64,000 bases of DNA from Sporobolomyces roseus. Its lineage: Eukaryota > Basidiomycota > Microbotryomycetes > Sporidiobolales > Sporidiobolaceae. The position numbers and the translations under genes were made by a program. Below are positions 1 through 12,949 of this stretch, piece after piece (position 1 is the first letter of the stretch; each line of letters begins with the position of its first letter). The stretch covers positions 806,001 to 870,000 of the forward strand of contig JADILM010000011.1 in the NCBI GenBank assembly GCA_016617785.1, read 5' to 3'. The notes under the pieces were generated by a model. That model did no database searches and was not told the origin of the DNA. It saw only the letters and a program-made list of their open reading frames with translations.

Positions 1-2538
1 ATGCGGAGACGCACGTTTTCGGCTTTTTGACCAGCGATAACGGTTGCTAATGCTGCTTCCTTCGAAGTTTCGTTCACACGTGCCATTCCTTGGTTTGAAG
101 AGATCTGGTCAGCTCCGAGTTTACCTCCTGCTACGAAAGCTTGAACGGGTCTATTACGCGGAGTTGAAGAGAGGGTTAGTGCTTGTTGAGAATAAAGGAA
201 GAGGGAAAGTGGAGAGCTGACTTGTGGTAAACGGCAGAAAGACAGCCTAGTTCTGAAATGAGTTCGTCGAGTAAAGCGGAAGGGACTGAAGTGGTAGGTA
301 GGGAGATTGGTGGTCTTGAAGCGAGAATGACGTTCTGAAGTCGAAGTTCACAGTGCGATCAGTCTTCCAAATCGAAAAGAGATAGCATACCAAAACCTCG
401 AACTCACCTTTGCGACCTCTGTATCAGAACTCAATAACCTCCATTGAATATAAGCCCTATCCCTCAGATCTGCTGAATCCGCCGTCTTCGTCGCCAATCC
501 CAAAACCCTCTGAACCAACGCTTGTGCTTCTTCCGGTCTCGTCAGGAACAACTTGACGACCGCCGTCAAAGTTTGTAATTGTACTTGAACGGGTTCGTCT
601 TGGTAAGTGTCGAGGAAAGAAGAGATGAGTTCAGTAGCATTTTCGATTTTCGAGGAATATTCGCCGAGAATCCAGATTAAGGAAGATTTCGCTTCGGGTT
701 CGTCGAGTTCTTCTAGGTTCGCGCAGAGTGTGGGGATGATACCTTCGTATTGGTAAGGATACCTTCGGAAGATGTCCTGTATCATTCAACCGAATTGAGC
801 GTCGCTTGCTTCGAAAGGAGATTGAAAGGATTTGGAACTCACCTTGATGACGACGATTGATTCTTGTACTACATAGCTCACTTTCGTAGAGATTAAATCG
901 AGTAGCACGTTGACACATCGTTCAGCAGCCGATTCAATCTTGACCGCACATTGTCCAATCGCTCGAATCGATTTTCTAACGAAATCTACATCCACCTCAC
1001 TCGCGTACCTGTACAATCCGAACAAAGGTTCAATCAGTTTAACAAGCAAATGTTGAACTGAGATCGGAGACGCACTCTTTGAGTTCTGATAAGAAAGTAT
1101 CAACATTCTTCTCCTCGACCAATTTGATCATAATCTCCAACTTTTCAACTTTGACATATGGTGGATCGTTGTATTTACAGAAGAACACCCTCATCTCGTT
1201 CGATAGAGCTTGCGGTCGTCGTTGAAGGATCAAGTTGATGTTTCGTAAAGCGACCCATTGAACTTCTGGTGCGGAGGAAACGAGCGTGACTGGAGAGGAG
1301 AGAAAGAGGTTAGTGAGAGGTGAGAAAGGGAGATGGGAGTAAGACGTACCGAGTGGTGGTGCCATCTTTCGTAAGATTGATTTAGCGAAATCGTCCCTCG
1401 TGATCGCTTCCAAATGAATCATGACAACCTGTGCGATCATGTCCAGGTCTAATCAGTTACGAAATTCGTGATACGATTGTAGAGAGGCGAACGCACCTTG
1501 ATAGCTGCCAAGACGACCGAACCATTCGCATGTTGAAATTGAGGAATCACTCTCTCACAAATATGTTCCGCCTCTTTCTCGTCCTCCGCCTTGTACTTTG
1601 CGACTGCGCCCAAAATCGCGATCCTACCCCATTCCGTACATTCTCCCAACGCTACAAGTAATCGAGAGAGGGTGTTCGAGTCGAGTAGGAAGATAGGGGA
1701 GGATTCATCAGATTCTTGAATTTCCGTCAATGCCAACACTGCATTCGCTACCACCTGTAAGGTCACTCTCTCTCTACGTAAGCTCTGTGTTGAGCGAAAA
1801 ACGTAAGAAAAAGTCAGGTGAGGCTCACCATTGGATTTGAATCCGTCACCATTTCTTGTAAACTCCCGATAAACCCATTCTCAATCGCCAAACTAGGTCT
1901 CATATCGTACAACTTGACGACGCAAATCGCTGCTGTCTTCCTGACGTATGGATTCTCATCCCTCAAACATTTCCTCAATGGATCTGCTATGTAATCCAAA
2001 ATCTTCTCTGCTCTCAAACATGACATTGTCCTAATCGCCAGCGCCCTGATCAATGGATTAGGATCTTCCGTGTCCTGCACTCATTCGATCATCGTCAGCA
2101 AATTGAGCAAGGGAGGGAGGGAGAGATGAGAGAGAGAGTTGTTTTTACTTTGACGAAAGTGTTTACAGCGAGAATGACCAATTCTGGTTGAGTTTTCGCG
2201 TACACTTGCAAGTACAAGTAGACGAGTTTCTTTTGTTCGATATCATCCGTCTGCATGTTCTTGAGTACGTCGGGGAACAATCCTGAAACGTCTTTGCCTA
2301 CTGTCATTGAAGCGATTACTCGTTTGATCGCTTCTTTTCGAGGGTCGCGGTATTGTGAATTGAGATCTGCTCGTAGTTCACTATCATCATGGGGATTTGA
2401 GTGGGTAAGTTGAGAGAGAGAAAGGGAGAGGGAGAGAGGGACGTGGTTGGTGTGGAGGAGAGGGGAGAAGAGAGAGGGAGGGAGGACTGACGCATTCTCT
2501 CCTCGTACACGTGGTCCTGTCCTACTTCTTGCTGCCAT
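1..2538 (-). CDS. APL2: Beta-adaptin large subunit of a clathrin adaptor (AP-1 beta, Apl2-like); 3' end beyond the window
   Basis: Large beta subunit of the heterotetrameric AP-1 (or AP-2) adaptor, which links clathrin to cargo at the trans-Golgi/endosome membrane. The trunk domain is spread over about ten exons. Near the N-terminus are [22 protein letters not shown] and [14 protein letters not shown]; later come [81 protein letters not shown] and [15 protein letters not shown]. The last exons in the window give a VYHKPVQAFV join, after which the hinge and ear must lie beyond position 1. The start codon at 2538 gives a short exon ([15 protein letters not shown]) before the first intron. The trunk does not separate AP-1 from AP-2 beta well; AP-1 is preferred because many fungi rely on it. 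It is head-to-head with the Dim1 gene, 148 bases apart. Confidence 0.93.
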
Positions 2539-2686
2539 ACTGATAGAGTCGCAACCAAAGCAGAAGGGATGAGCAGCAAGTTGTTGGAAAGAGAGTTTCT
2601 CTCTTTCAATCCAACAACCTCGATCAATTATCAACACCGAATTCGACTCATTCAAGAGCTACAGATCAAGACAAGAGTAGTCTGAC

Positions 2687-4204
<1,518 letters not shown>

Positions 4205-5420
4205 ATTAGAGATGCTTCGTTGGAGTTACGATGGGTTTCGATTAGACTCTGTACTTTTTTGATTTCACTCGACTCTGTTGTTATACCAGTCTACCAGTAC
4301 GCTCTATCTCTCGTTCTTCATCACGGGGGTCACACTCGACCAAACTTCGATGCGAGGTTATTCGATTTCCAAGCTTTGTCAAGTCCCAACGGAAACCACG
4401 AAACACATCTGTAGCCGTTTCTCCACTAACGAGAGCCTTGAGAAGTTTTCGTTCATGACGTTTGACTTACTTCCTTCTTCGCAGGAAAGAACGGTTCATA
4501 GCGTCGGACTTCCTCTGAACTGAATTCGGTCCTGCGAGTCCTTTCTCGTTTTTGTCGATCCTCGACTGCCGAAGCTCTCTCTCTCTTGATCGTCGGCTAT
4601 GAGCTATGATAGTACATCGACTGAAAGAGGCGAGGAAAGGGAATATGTAAGCAGAGAGAGGGGCGGGAGAACTACGCTCATGGGAAAGTGTACGAAGCCG
4701 ACAAGTTTCAAAGTTTGCGAGTCTTTTCATCGAGAGGGTTTTCTACTCGCGTGGGAAGAGGGTTTGTTCTTTTGTCTGTCAACGACAATTGTAAGGTGTG
4801 CTGAAAGAAGGAAGAGAAGGGAGTTCATCAACGCCAGCCTCTTTTCGCAAGAAAGATGGATTTCCAGTTTCTTCGCTTCTTTCATCGCTTTGAAGCGATT
4901 TAAGCGGATTTGAGCGAAGGTTTGAATCAGGCTGTGGAAGGTCGTGTAGATCAGCGGGTTGGAAAGAGAGCTCGAAACGGTTTAGCTTGAAAGAAATGCG
5001 AAGGTTCCAAACGAACGAAAGAGCAAAAAGCTTTCCAAATGCGGATCGCAAAGTTGACGGTATTCTAGACGTTTTTATCGATTCATACCCAAAACGGGAC
5101 ATGATGAGGCTGAAACATAACATTCAATGATTACTGAGAGTAGACGAACTGGAGAAGAGGGAGCCCTGAGGAGATGGGAGAAACGAGCGAGAAAGTTTTT
5201 GGAGCGTCCATCATCGACGCTCTCTCCCTCCTCTCCTCTTCCGTTATTCTCCTGCGCATAAACGTCTCGTCAAGAAGGATCGACACAATCACGCTACCCA
5301 AGTCACTCTCTTGCATCAACTTCAAACTTCCTCTTCTCTCTTCCGACCGAAACAAGCCTCTCTTCTTCTTCTACTTCCCTACCTCTCTCGATTCAAGATT
5401 CGGCTGGAACGGATCAATCA
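4205..5420. other. Intergenic stretch, no supported gene
   Basis: About 1.2 kb between Dim1 and the Ser/Pro-rich gene. Open frames here are short, differ between frames and show no family motif or credible splice pattern. A small inverted repeat (ATCGCTT/AAGCGAT around 4884-4899) is the only local structure noticed. The last part, about 5200-5420, is pyrimidine-rich and probably the promoter and 5' leader of the next gene. Confidence 0.5.
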
Positions 5421-8400
5421 ATGTCATTAGCGCCTTTATCGCTCTCTCTACCACCACCAAATGCTCCCCTCATTGGAACCGCCGGAAGTCCGCTCGATCA
5501 AACGGGTTCAACGGCTCGATTACCTAGGGAAGGGTTGGGATTAGGTGGAATAGATATGCCAGAAGGAATGAAAGGTACTAAACAAGTTCAAGAGGATGAA
5601 CAAGCGACGAAAGGTGAGTTTAAACTCATCACTTCTTTTCGGAGACTACTTGAGTGGGGCGAAATCGAAGGAACTGAACAAGCTGTTGGACGTCTCACAG
5701 ATCGCAGATTCGATACACGGTACTTGGCGTTCAAATCGCAGAGGAGCGGACATTCGAGACATGCCAGTTCACTCTCTTCACCTCCTTCCCTCATCCCTTT
5801 CGTCAAATCTCTCTCTTCTCCCGGTCCACCTCCCGCTTCAACAACCCCTCGGAAGTACTCTCTTCAACCCCAACAGCACGGTCACTCGAGGAACTTGAGT
5901 TCGGAAGCGATCTCTTACCCGATCATCTCAAGAATCGATTCAGTTTCGACTTTCACTCCCGATCAAGAACCTCGACCTGCGCCCCTACCTCTGTCGTCAA
6001 CGGGAGAGAAGACTCCTCAGCAGCTGCAACAGCGACAAAAATCAATAGACGAAGATCGAACACCAACACCTCAGCAAAGGAGAACTTCGAAAACTAGATC
6101 CCCTCCTCCTCCTCTCAACCTCGCTCTCAATGGTGTATCGAACTATGTCAACTTTCCCAGGAGACCATCATCATCTGGAGGAAGCGAGAAGACTGTGAAA
6201 CCAAGGAGAGGGTCAGATGCAATGAAGGAGAGAAGCGAGTTACCTAGGGAGAAGTCAGGGAGTCGATTGAAAGGGCTGAGGATTTCAGATGTGCGCCCAC
6301 TCCTTCATTCTTGCATCTCATGCCTTTGATTAACATGCGATTCTCTCGTGCAAACAGAACTCTTACGCTTCTTCGCATCTTGACTCTTCAGAAGACGAAG
6401 CTTCACCAGTCATCGACCGACGGCGCCCTTCTCACGCAGTACAAGCTCCCAGTCTCGGTCATCGACGATCAGTATCTGAAGAATCTCCTCGAATCGTTCA
6501 AGCGATGACTTTCACTCGAACGAAATCTGCTGAAGACGTCTTCCCTTCCGACTCTGAACCTTCCGCGATTCGACCTGCACAAAGTTGGAACACGGCTTCT
6601 CCCGCTCTCATCCCAATTAGCGAAGTAAAAGCGAAAGCGAAAGCAAAGGCTCAAGCTGGAGGAGGAGCAGCGATTTCGCCCGCTGGAGTCCCTCCGAAAC
6701 CCGTCACTCCAACTCGAATCTCCCCTACAAAGGTACCGGAACCTCCTCGACCTCTTTCAGCTGGCGCGACAAATTCGATCAGTATCAGCGTGAAGGACTC
6801 GTCGAATGCTACCAAGGATTTCGGAAGGACATCGCTGGGAAGCGACGGAGTGACGGTCTGCCTGAAGAGTTATAACAAGCCTGAAGATATGGAAGTATCG
6901 TGGACTTGCGTTCCTCGACTCGATGAGGAAGGGCGAGCGTTCACTCAGTGGGAGATGAAGTTCCGACCTCGTCTAGATCCGACATCTTCGTCTGGCCTCC
7001 CTAGTCAAGCACCTCCCCCTCTTCCCGCTCCTCCACTCTCTTCTGCAAACTCCAACTTCCTCAATTACCGCATCAACGGTCACTCCTCTTCTTCTCCTAG
7101 TCCTTTCGCTCACCCTCCTACCCTGCGACAACACTCGACCACTTCTCCCCTCTCGCAAGCCACAGTCGACCCACTTCTCTCCTCAGGATCCCTGCCTTCC
7201 GTCGAACGTCGTCGCAAGTCTTCTTCGACCTCGACTTCACGATCCGATTCTTTCTCAAACGGTACTTCATTCTCTTCCGAATCCAGCGTCGGACCTCCAA
7301 CTCCCGCTTCATACCTCGCCTCTTCTCAAGCTAGTCCAACTCGTCGTCGCAAATCTTCTTCAATCAGTCATACCCTCGCAACTTACGATTTCGGCGACTC
7401 GAAACCTCCTCCTCTTCCCACTTCAACAACTTCTTCTTACTTCGATATTCCCGTACCTCCCTTGTCGAAACCTTCGTACGACGAACAAATCTCTCCCTCG
7501 CGCACGAGTCGATCTTCATCTTACAACCCCGGAGCTGGAGCGAATCAAAGATCTCGACAATTCTCGATTGATCCGAGTGTCTATGTTCCTCGATCCGCTT
7601 CAGTTCCCGATGCTGGAGTCCTCGCTTCAGCACCCGTCAAATCACCTCGAGATAACAGATTCGCAAGGTGTCTCCCTCCAGCGAACGAAGCGAAAGTCGA
7701 CCTCTTCTCGCTCTCGACAACCTCGATTTCGAATTCCGCTTCGTCTTCTTCTTCTTCCCCTTCGTCATTCCTCGCATCTCGCAACAATCTGAACGGAGGA
7801 GGAGGTTCATCATCTGGTCGAAAAGGTTCAATCTGTACTCCACCTCCTCACCTCTCTCTCCCTTCTTCCACCACGACCATCGCAGAAGAGCTCTCTTCCC
7901 ACGGTCCTCACTCCGGTTCCTCCGTCACTTCACCTTTTGCTCCCTCGCCTCTAGGTCGTAACGTCGTTTACCTCTCCGATCAAAATCGAACTCCAACTCG
8001 ACCAACCCATTTCAACCTTCCTCCTTGCAAGCTCACTACAACTCCTTCCCCTCCGCCTCCACCTCCGAAATATCAACCCCCTTCGTCATCCACCGAATCT
8101 TCTTTCACAACTGCAACCGAATCCTCTTTGTCGTCTTTCGGTATCGCCCTTCGTGGTGGAGGAGGAGATGATGGAGGTACATCAGAAGAACTCACTTCAC
8201 TCTCTCCGGCACTCTCGATCGATGAGGATGAGGATGAAGAGGCAGAGGAAGAAGAAGCGGAGGAAGAAGCGTTTGGAAGGAGGATGGCTAGGAATCGACA
8301 GGGAAAAAGAATGATGTCTAGATGGAGCGATACTGAGACTGAGGAAGACGAGGAATTGGAGAATATCAAGAGGTCGGAGGGTTTGACTAGTTGGGGGAAA

Positions 8401-8436
8401 TTACCAGATTCGAATACGACGGATGAGGAGGCATAA
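5421..8436 (+). CDS. Long Ser/Pro-rich protein of unknown function
   Basis: Not recognised. Roughly 900 residues dominated by Ser, Pro, Thr and basic stretches such as RRRKSSS that would suit phosphorylation; the C-terminus is strongly acidic (about residues 840-870, runs of E/D) and ends near WGKLPDSNTTDEEA. One non-repetitive patch around residues 420-465 (TVCLKSYNKPEDMEVSW..., ending FTQWEMKFRPR) looks folded and is the best handle for homology. A clear intron (about 6290-6355, GTGCGC..ACAG) joins the two main frames: the codons after it (NSYASSHLDSSEDE) run straight into the frame ending at 8436. A second, in-frame 87-base intron is likely at 5614-5700. Start 5421 is the first ATG of the open frame. 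Likely a regulatory or scaffold protein; that is inference from composition only. Confidence 0.7.
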
Positions 8437-8890
8437 AGGGAGAGTCTTGTAGCAATTATTTTCACTTCGTTCTTTCGTTTCATTCTCTTTTTTGTTCATA
8501 CGCATCCAATCCTTCTGCAGCAGTTCTCATTCACATCGTTCATTCCTCATTGCTCTTCTTAAATTCTATCGCATGGTTTTCCTTTCACTTATCGTCAGTT
8601 AGCGACTTTCGAGAGTCTGCAGCCAGCCGATCAATCGAGCTTCTCGCACGACGCACTCGGCCCGGCTCTCTCTCGCCGCGATCTCTCACTCCGCTTTCTT
8701 TGACTCTTCTCAATTCTTCCCAACGGGTCAAGCAACGGGGCAAGAGTATCGAAATAGTCGAGTACCGAATTTCAACTCGTTTTTGTTTTTCTAGTATTAC
8801 GACAAAGACAATACCTTTCCACTACACATTTTTCCGCTCGTACACCTGCTGATTCGATATGATACACCACCCTCCCACTCTCCACCCTCT
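8437..8890. other. Convergent 3' intergenic region
   Basis: Lies between the stop of the plus-strand Ser/Pro-rich gene and the stop of the minus-strand NIPA transporter gene. It must carry both 3' ends. No gene, RNA or repeat was seen. Confidence 0.5.
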
Positions 8891-10842
8891 TCAAACTTCC
8901 TCCCTTTCCTCCCTTCTCTCCTCCTCCTCCTCTCCCTCGCGATCCTCATCACTCCCTTCCTCACTCTCACTATTGTCCATTCTACTCCCTTTCGGACTCC
9001 CAACTAAAAGATATCCACCCGTTGCGAACCTCCCTACACTCAATTTCCTTCCTCTGTTTTTGAGTCCTCCTCCGGGTAGTGCCAGGCGAGAGGTCGTGGG
9101 TGATACAGAGAGTGATAAGGGAAGGTTGTGACGCTGTGAAGTGTGGAGGGTGATGGGGATCAAGAGGGGATCGGAGGATGAGGATGGGGGAGCAGGTTGA
9201 GTTGGTTGAGAGGGTTTCGAATCGGATGAGTTTGAGTTTGAGGAGGAAGGGAGTGAATCTCTCGTTAATAGATAAACGCCTGTATACTCAGAAACTATCA
9301 GCCATCAGTACGAATAAGGTAGATGGGAAAAGAGAGAGAGAAAGAGAGTTTTTTTTGGAGTGAGTGAGACTCACCTGCAGCTGAAACTAAACAACCAAAT
9401 CCAAAATTCAATAATTTCTCAAATTCCATTCCTCTGAAATCTCCATACAAGATCGCGGATCCCAAGATCGAAGATAATGCGAAAGTCATGTATTGAGTTG
9501 GGATTACTACGCGAGATTCGAAACGTTGGAGGGATTTATTGATGAAGTTTACTTGGAGGAACGCGGTCGAGATCAGGATTAGGAGTAAAGGGTAGGTGAT
9601 TGGTTGAGTGAAACTTTGAATGGAAGTGATTGTGTCAGAGTGGGTGAGCGAAGAGGAAAGAGAGGAAAAAGAGAGACGTACGTATCGAGAAACATGAGGT
9701 TTAGGAAAGATGAGAGTGCTTTTGTCGAGAGGACGGTGAATGCTCCAGCCAAGGCACATAGAGATAAATCGATCAAGACAAATTTGTCACCGTAGCGAGT
9801 CTGGGAGAGCCATCCCAGGAGCGACATCAAGATGCAGGAGAGAACGGTATAGGCTATGAAGAGGGGTTGGGAGATCGCGACGAGTAGCTCGTGAGGAGTG
9901 ATCTGGAGCAAGAAAGTAGAGTTAATGGGGACTGAAAGGAGGGAGAAAAGAGAGGAGGACGAACCTTTTTATCAGAGGATCGTGATGCGTAAACTACTGT
10001 AGCTCCTCCACAGATCGCAATGAAGATTCCAATCAAATCTTTCCTCCTGAATGGCTGTACTCACCAAAGGTACTCGCAATCAGCTTGCCTTCTCGACCTT
10101 TGAAGAGCGAAGGGACAGTCAGTGCGTACCTCTCCAACGATAGCCGGAGCTAAAAAAACGTTCGCAACCAAAGCGGTCATCCCTAGCGGCGCGACCAACG
10201 AAGTAGGTGCAAACCCATAAGCCAAGAAGTTACCAATCTCTCCCAAATTGATCAATAAGAACCCTCCCAGCCATAAAGGAGAACGTATGAAACCTTTATC
10301 CGTTCGAGGTCGGTTTGATTGATTCGAAGTCTTTCTTTGAGAGCGAGAAGAGGAGCGTCGGGGGTTTTGAGGGAGGGAGAGAAGGACGGAGGGAGAAGCG
10401 TTGGAGGGAAAGGAGGAGAGAGGATCGGAGAGAGAACGGGAATAGGGAGGTGGGATTTTGTTCGATGCGGCATCTCTACTCGAATCGAGCGAAGTCAGCA
10501 AAGAGAATGAGGAGCGTGGAGAGCTGAACGTACACTAGGATCAGAGGAGTAGTTTCGTTGGGAGGTGGGTTGAGTTGTGAATTTGAAGTATTGGATTGAC
10601 TGCGACGAGAAGCGGAAGAATCTGCCCTCTCCCTTTGTTTACGCTCTTTCCTTTTCTCGTTTGGATGTGCCCTTCGAATATGTGCTAGCCTATCATCGGA
10701 GAGGTTGAGTGAGTTGGCCGAGTTGAATGACGAGAGAGAGAGGGAGAGAGGAAATTCACCTTTCTACGTTGAGACCTGCAGAGATCAAGGTATTGGCTAG
10801 GATAGCGATTCCTACTCCTATTAATGAGGATGTACCCTCCAT
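8891..10842 (-). CDS. NIPA-family (DUF803) magnesium transporter-like membrane protein
   Basis: Multi-spanning membrane protein of the NIPA/DUF803 group, whose animal members carry Mg2+. The spliced frame gives SLIGVGIAILANTLISAGLN (first membrane segment), then a polar insert of roughly 110 residues rich in Ser/Pro/Arg, then the family core: WLGGFLLINLGEIGNFLAYGF, SLVAPLGMTALVANV (with FLAP after it), DLIGIFIAICGGATVVYAS, PLFIAYTVLSCI, LCALAGAFTVLSTKALSSF, ITYPLLLILISTAFLQVN, RVVIPTQYMTFALSSILGSA and LLNFGFGCLVSAAGVYLLT. The C-terminal cytosolic tail is Ser/Pro-rich and ends in a Glu/Arg run (EEEEERREEREEV). Five or more introns. The start at 10842 is only 77 bases from the divergent RING-CH gene. 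Confidence 0.9.
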
Positions 10843-10919
10843 TTGTGATTTGGGAGGAGCAAAAGAGAGAGGGAACCGCAAGATCGTTTCTCTCTCTTCC
10901 TCTCTCCAACGACACTGAA

Positions 10920-12606
10920 ATGGAACAGCAACTCCATGAACGTAGACAACGTTTGAATAGACTACAACAAGATCAAGATCAACAAGAACTAGAAGATCTC
11001 CTCCCCTCTCTCCCTCCGAGTCCTCCTTCCTCCTCATCGATCAACTTGGCAACTCGACCTCGTCAACCTCGTCAACCTGCAGCACCACGCCGTACAGTAT
11101 CGACTCTACCAGGAGAGAAGACTTGTTGGATCTGTTACGAAACCTCACTCGAATCACCCGATCGACCTTTCATTCATGCTTGTTCATGTACTCTCCTCTC
11201 CCATCCCGATTGCCTCCTAGAATGGATCTCGACTAGAACCGCTACAAACACTTCAACTTCTACTCCACGATGTCCCGTATGCGCTACATTGATCATCGTC
11301 AAAGAGGACAAGAGTAATTGGTTGGTACACTATAGGGATTTCAGAAGGAAATTGGACAAGTTATCCATGGCCGCTTCAGTCGCGGGAGTCGCGGGAAGTG
11401 CTTGGTTAGTAGCGAGCGCGTATGGCTTATGGGCAGTGAGAGTATTCATGGGGGATCAAGTAACGAGAGCTTTGTTGGAGAGGAATCAAAAAGGAATTCC
11501 ATTCAGGTTATGGCGTACGTCCTTTGTTCCCTTTGACTCTCGCTGACAGCATCTCACTGACACGCTCTATCTACATAGTCAACTTGCCATTGATCCCATT
11601 CGCCCTCATTCTCTCTCGCACTCCTCTAATCGATTCCCTTCTCCCTTTCCTTCCTTTAACACTCGCGCTGTCCTCTCACGGCCCTCATTCTCTCTCTCTC
11701 CCCTCTCTCGATCCACTCGGTCTAGACGATCTAACTCTCCACTACCCCCCTTCCCCAACCCTCACCATCTGCCTCCTCCCCTGGCTCCGAATCCTTTATT
11801 GTCGAGCGCGAGTCGCAGTCTTCCGTCGAGTTCTAGGCAAGCAAAAGAGGTTCAGAGGATTAGCAGGGATGATGGAGGAAGCAGCGAGGGATGAACAAGC
11901 TAGTTGGGAAATCTTGGAGAGGGATCAAGAGGGAGAAAGGAGAGGGTCTAGGGAAGATCAGAGGAGTGGAATTGAATTGGTTGCGGAATTGGAGTATGAA
12001 GTACACAATGAGGAGGAGGACGAACCTGAACAGAATCGAGCACATCCTCGTCAGGAACAACAACAACAACCACCAACTGAGAATCAACGAGAAGATGAAG
12101 AAACTTTACCTTCGTCCCTTCGAATCGGGATTGGAAGACTCACTTCACTCCTCCTCGGTGCCTTGATCTATCCCGCCTTATCATCCATCGTAGGATCTGC
12201 CTTGTTCTACCTCGCAACCCGTTCCTCTTCATCATTTCGTCCAGCATCCCTCCCTCTCAAAACCCTTCGTCGAATCCTAGGGATCTCTACACTAATCGCT
12301 TCCTCCTCCTCTCCGAAACCCATCCAATCATTCTTTAACCCATTCTCTGCGATTCTAGGTGGGTCCTCTTCATCGAGTAGGGTAGATCCAGTGTGGATTA
12401 GGAATACGATTGGAGGTGGAATAGTTTTGTTGATCAGGGATGCATTCGAATTGAGTGCGGGAGTGTTGGAGAAGAGGAGGAAAGAGAGTAGGAGAGTTGT
12501 GGAGAGACCGGTTGGGGAAGGTTTGAGCTTGAGAGGTGAAGGGGAAGGGGTTAGTGGAGGGAGGGATCAGAGCGGGAGGGAGGCGAGAGTTCATGTGGAT
12601 TTGTAA
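10920..12606 (+). CDS. RING-CH (MARCH-type) membrane E3 ubiquitin ligase
   Basis: Probable membrane-anchored E3 ubiquitin ligase. After a Gln/Pro-rich N-terminus (about 60 residues) comes a RING-CH zinc domain: CWIC, then HACSC, SHPDC, LLEW and CPVC, giving the C4HC3 ligand order. A hydrophobic segment follows (VAGVAGSAWLVASAYGLWAV), then more after the single intron (NLPLIPFALIL, LPLTLALSS, ALIYPALSSIVGSALFYLA, GGGIVLLI), so at least four membrane spans. A long acidic, Gln-rich loop separates them. The intron (about 11517-11579, GTACGT..ATAG) joins LW to LNLPLI. The ATG at 10920 was chosen because an upstream in-frame ATG (10824) would run into the neighbouring gene's coding region. Substrate unknown; ERAD-type roles are known for some relatives. 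Confidence 0.88.
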
Positions 12607-12949
12607 AGGGTGTAATGGAAGTGTTGTATGGTGTAAAGGGAGGATGGGGGATTGAATGCTTGTTATACGATATAGTACAATTCTTTTCACACTCGTCCCC
12701 CCCTCTTCGAAGCGAGACGACTCACTTTTCTGTCGCTCCAATTCTCGAAGTACACCTTGAGCTCATCGATTTTCTATGATTCGCTGTTCAGAGCTGTTTC
12801 AAGGACATACAGCATTAGGCAGATTTCTCTTCACACACGCGAGGTTCCCGTCCCTTACTTGCGAAACTTATCCAAAAGCTTAAATACTACTTTGCTCAAT
12901 ATTCGTGCCCCTGATGTTCTACAAAATCTTCTATACTCTATGACCCCAT
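12607..12949. other. Convergent 3' intergenic region
   Basis: Between the stops of the RING-CH gene (plus) and the DUF89 gene (minus). Nothing beyond presumed 3' UTRs was seen. Confidence 0.5.

Noticed and set aside
7118..8483. Several open frames opposite the Ser/Pro-rich gene and other Ser-rich exons (Arg- or Glu-rich translations)
   Set aside because: Shadows: the reverse complement of Ser/Pro codons rarely gives stops. No start context, splice pattern or motif.
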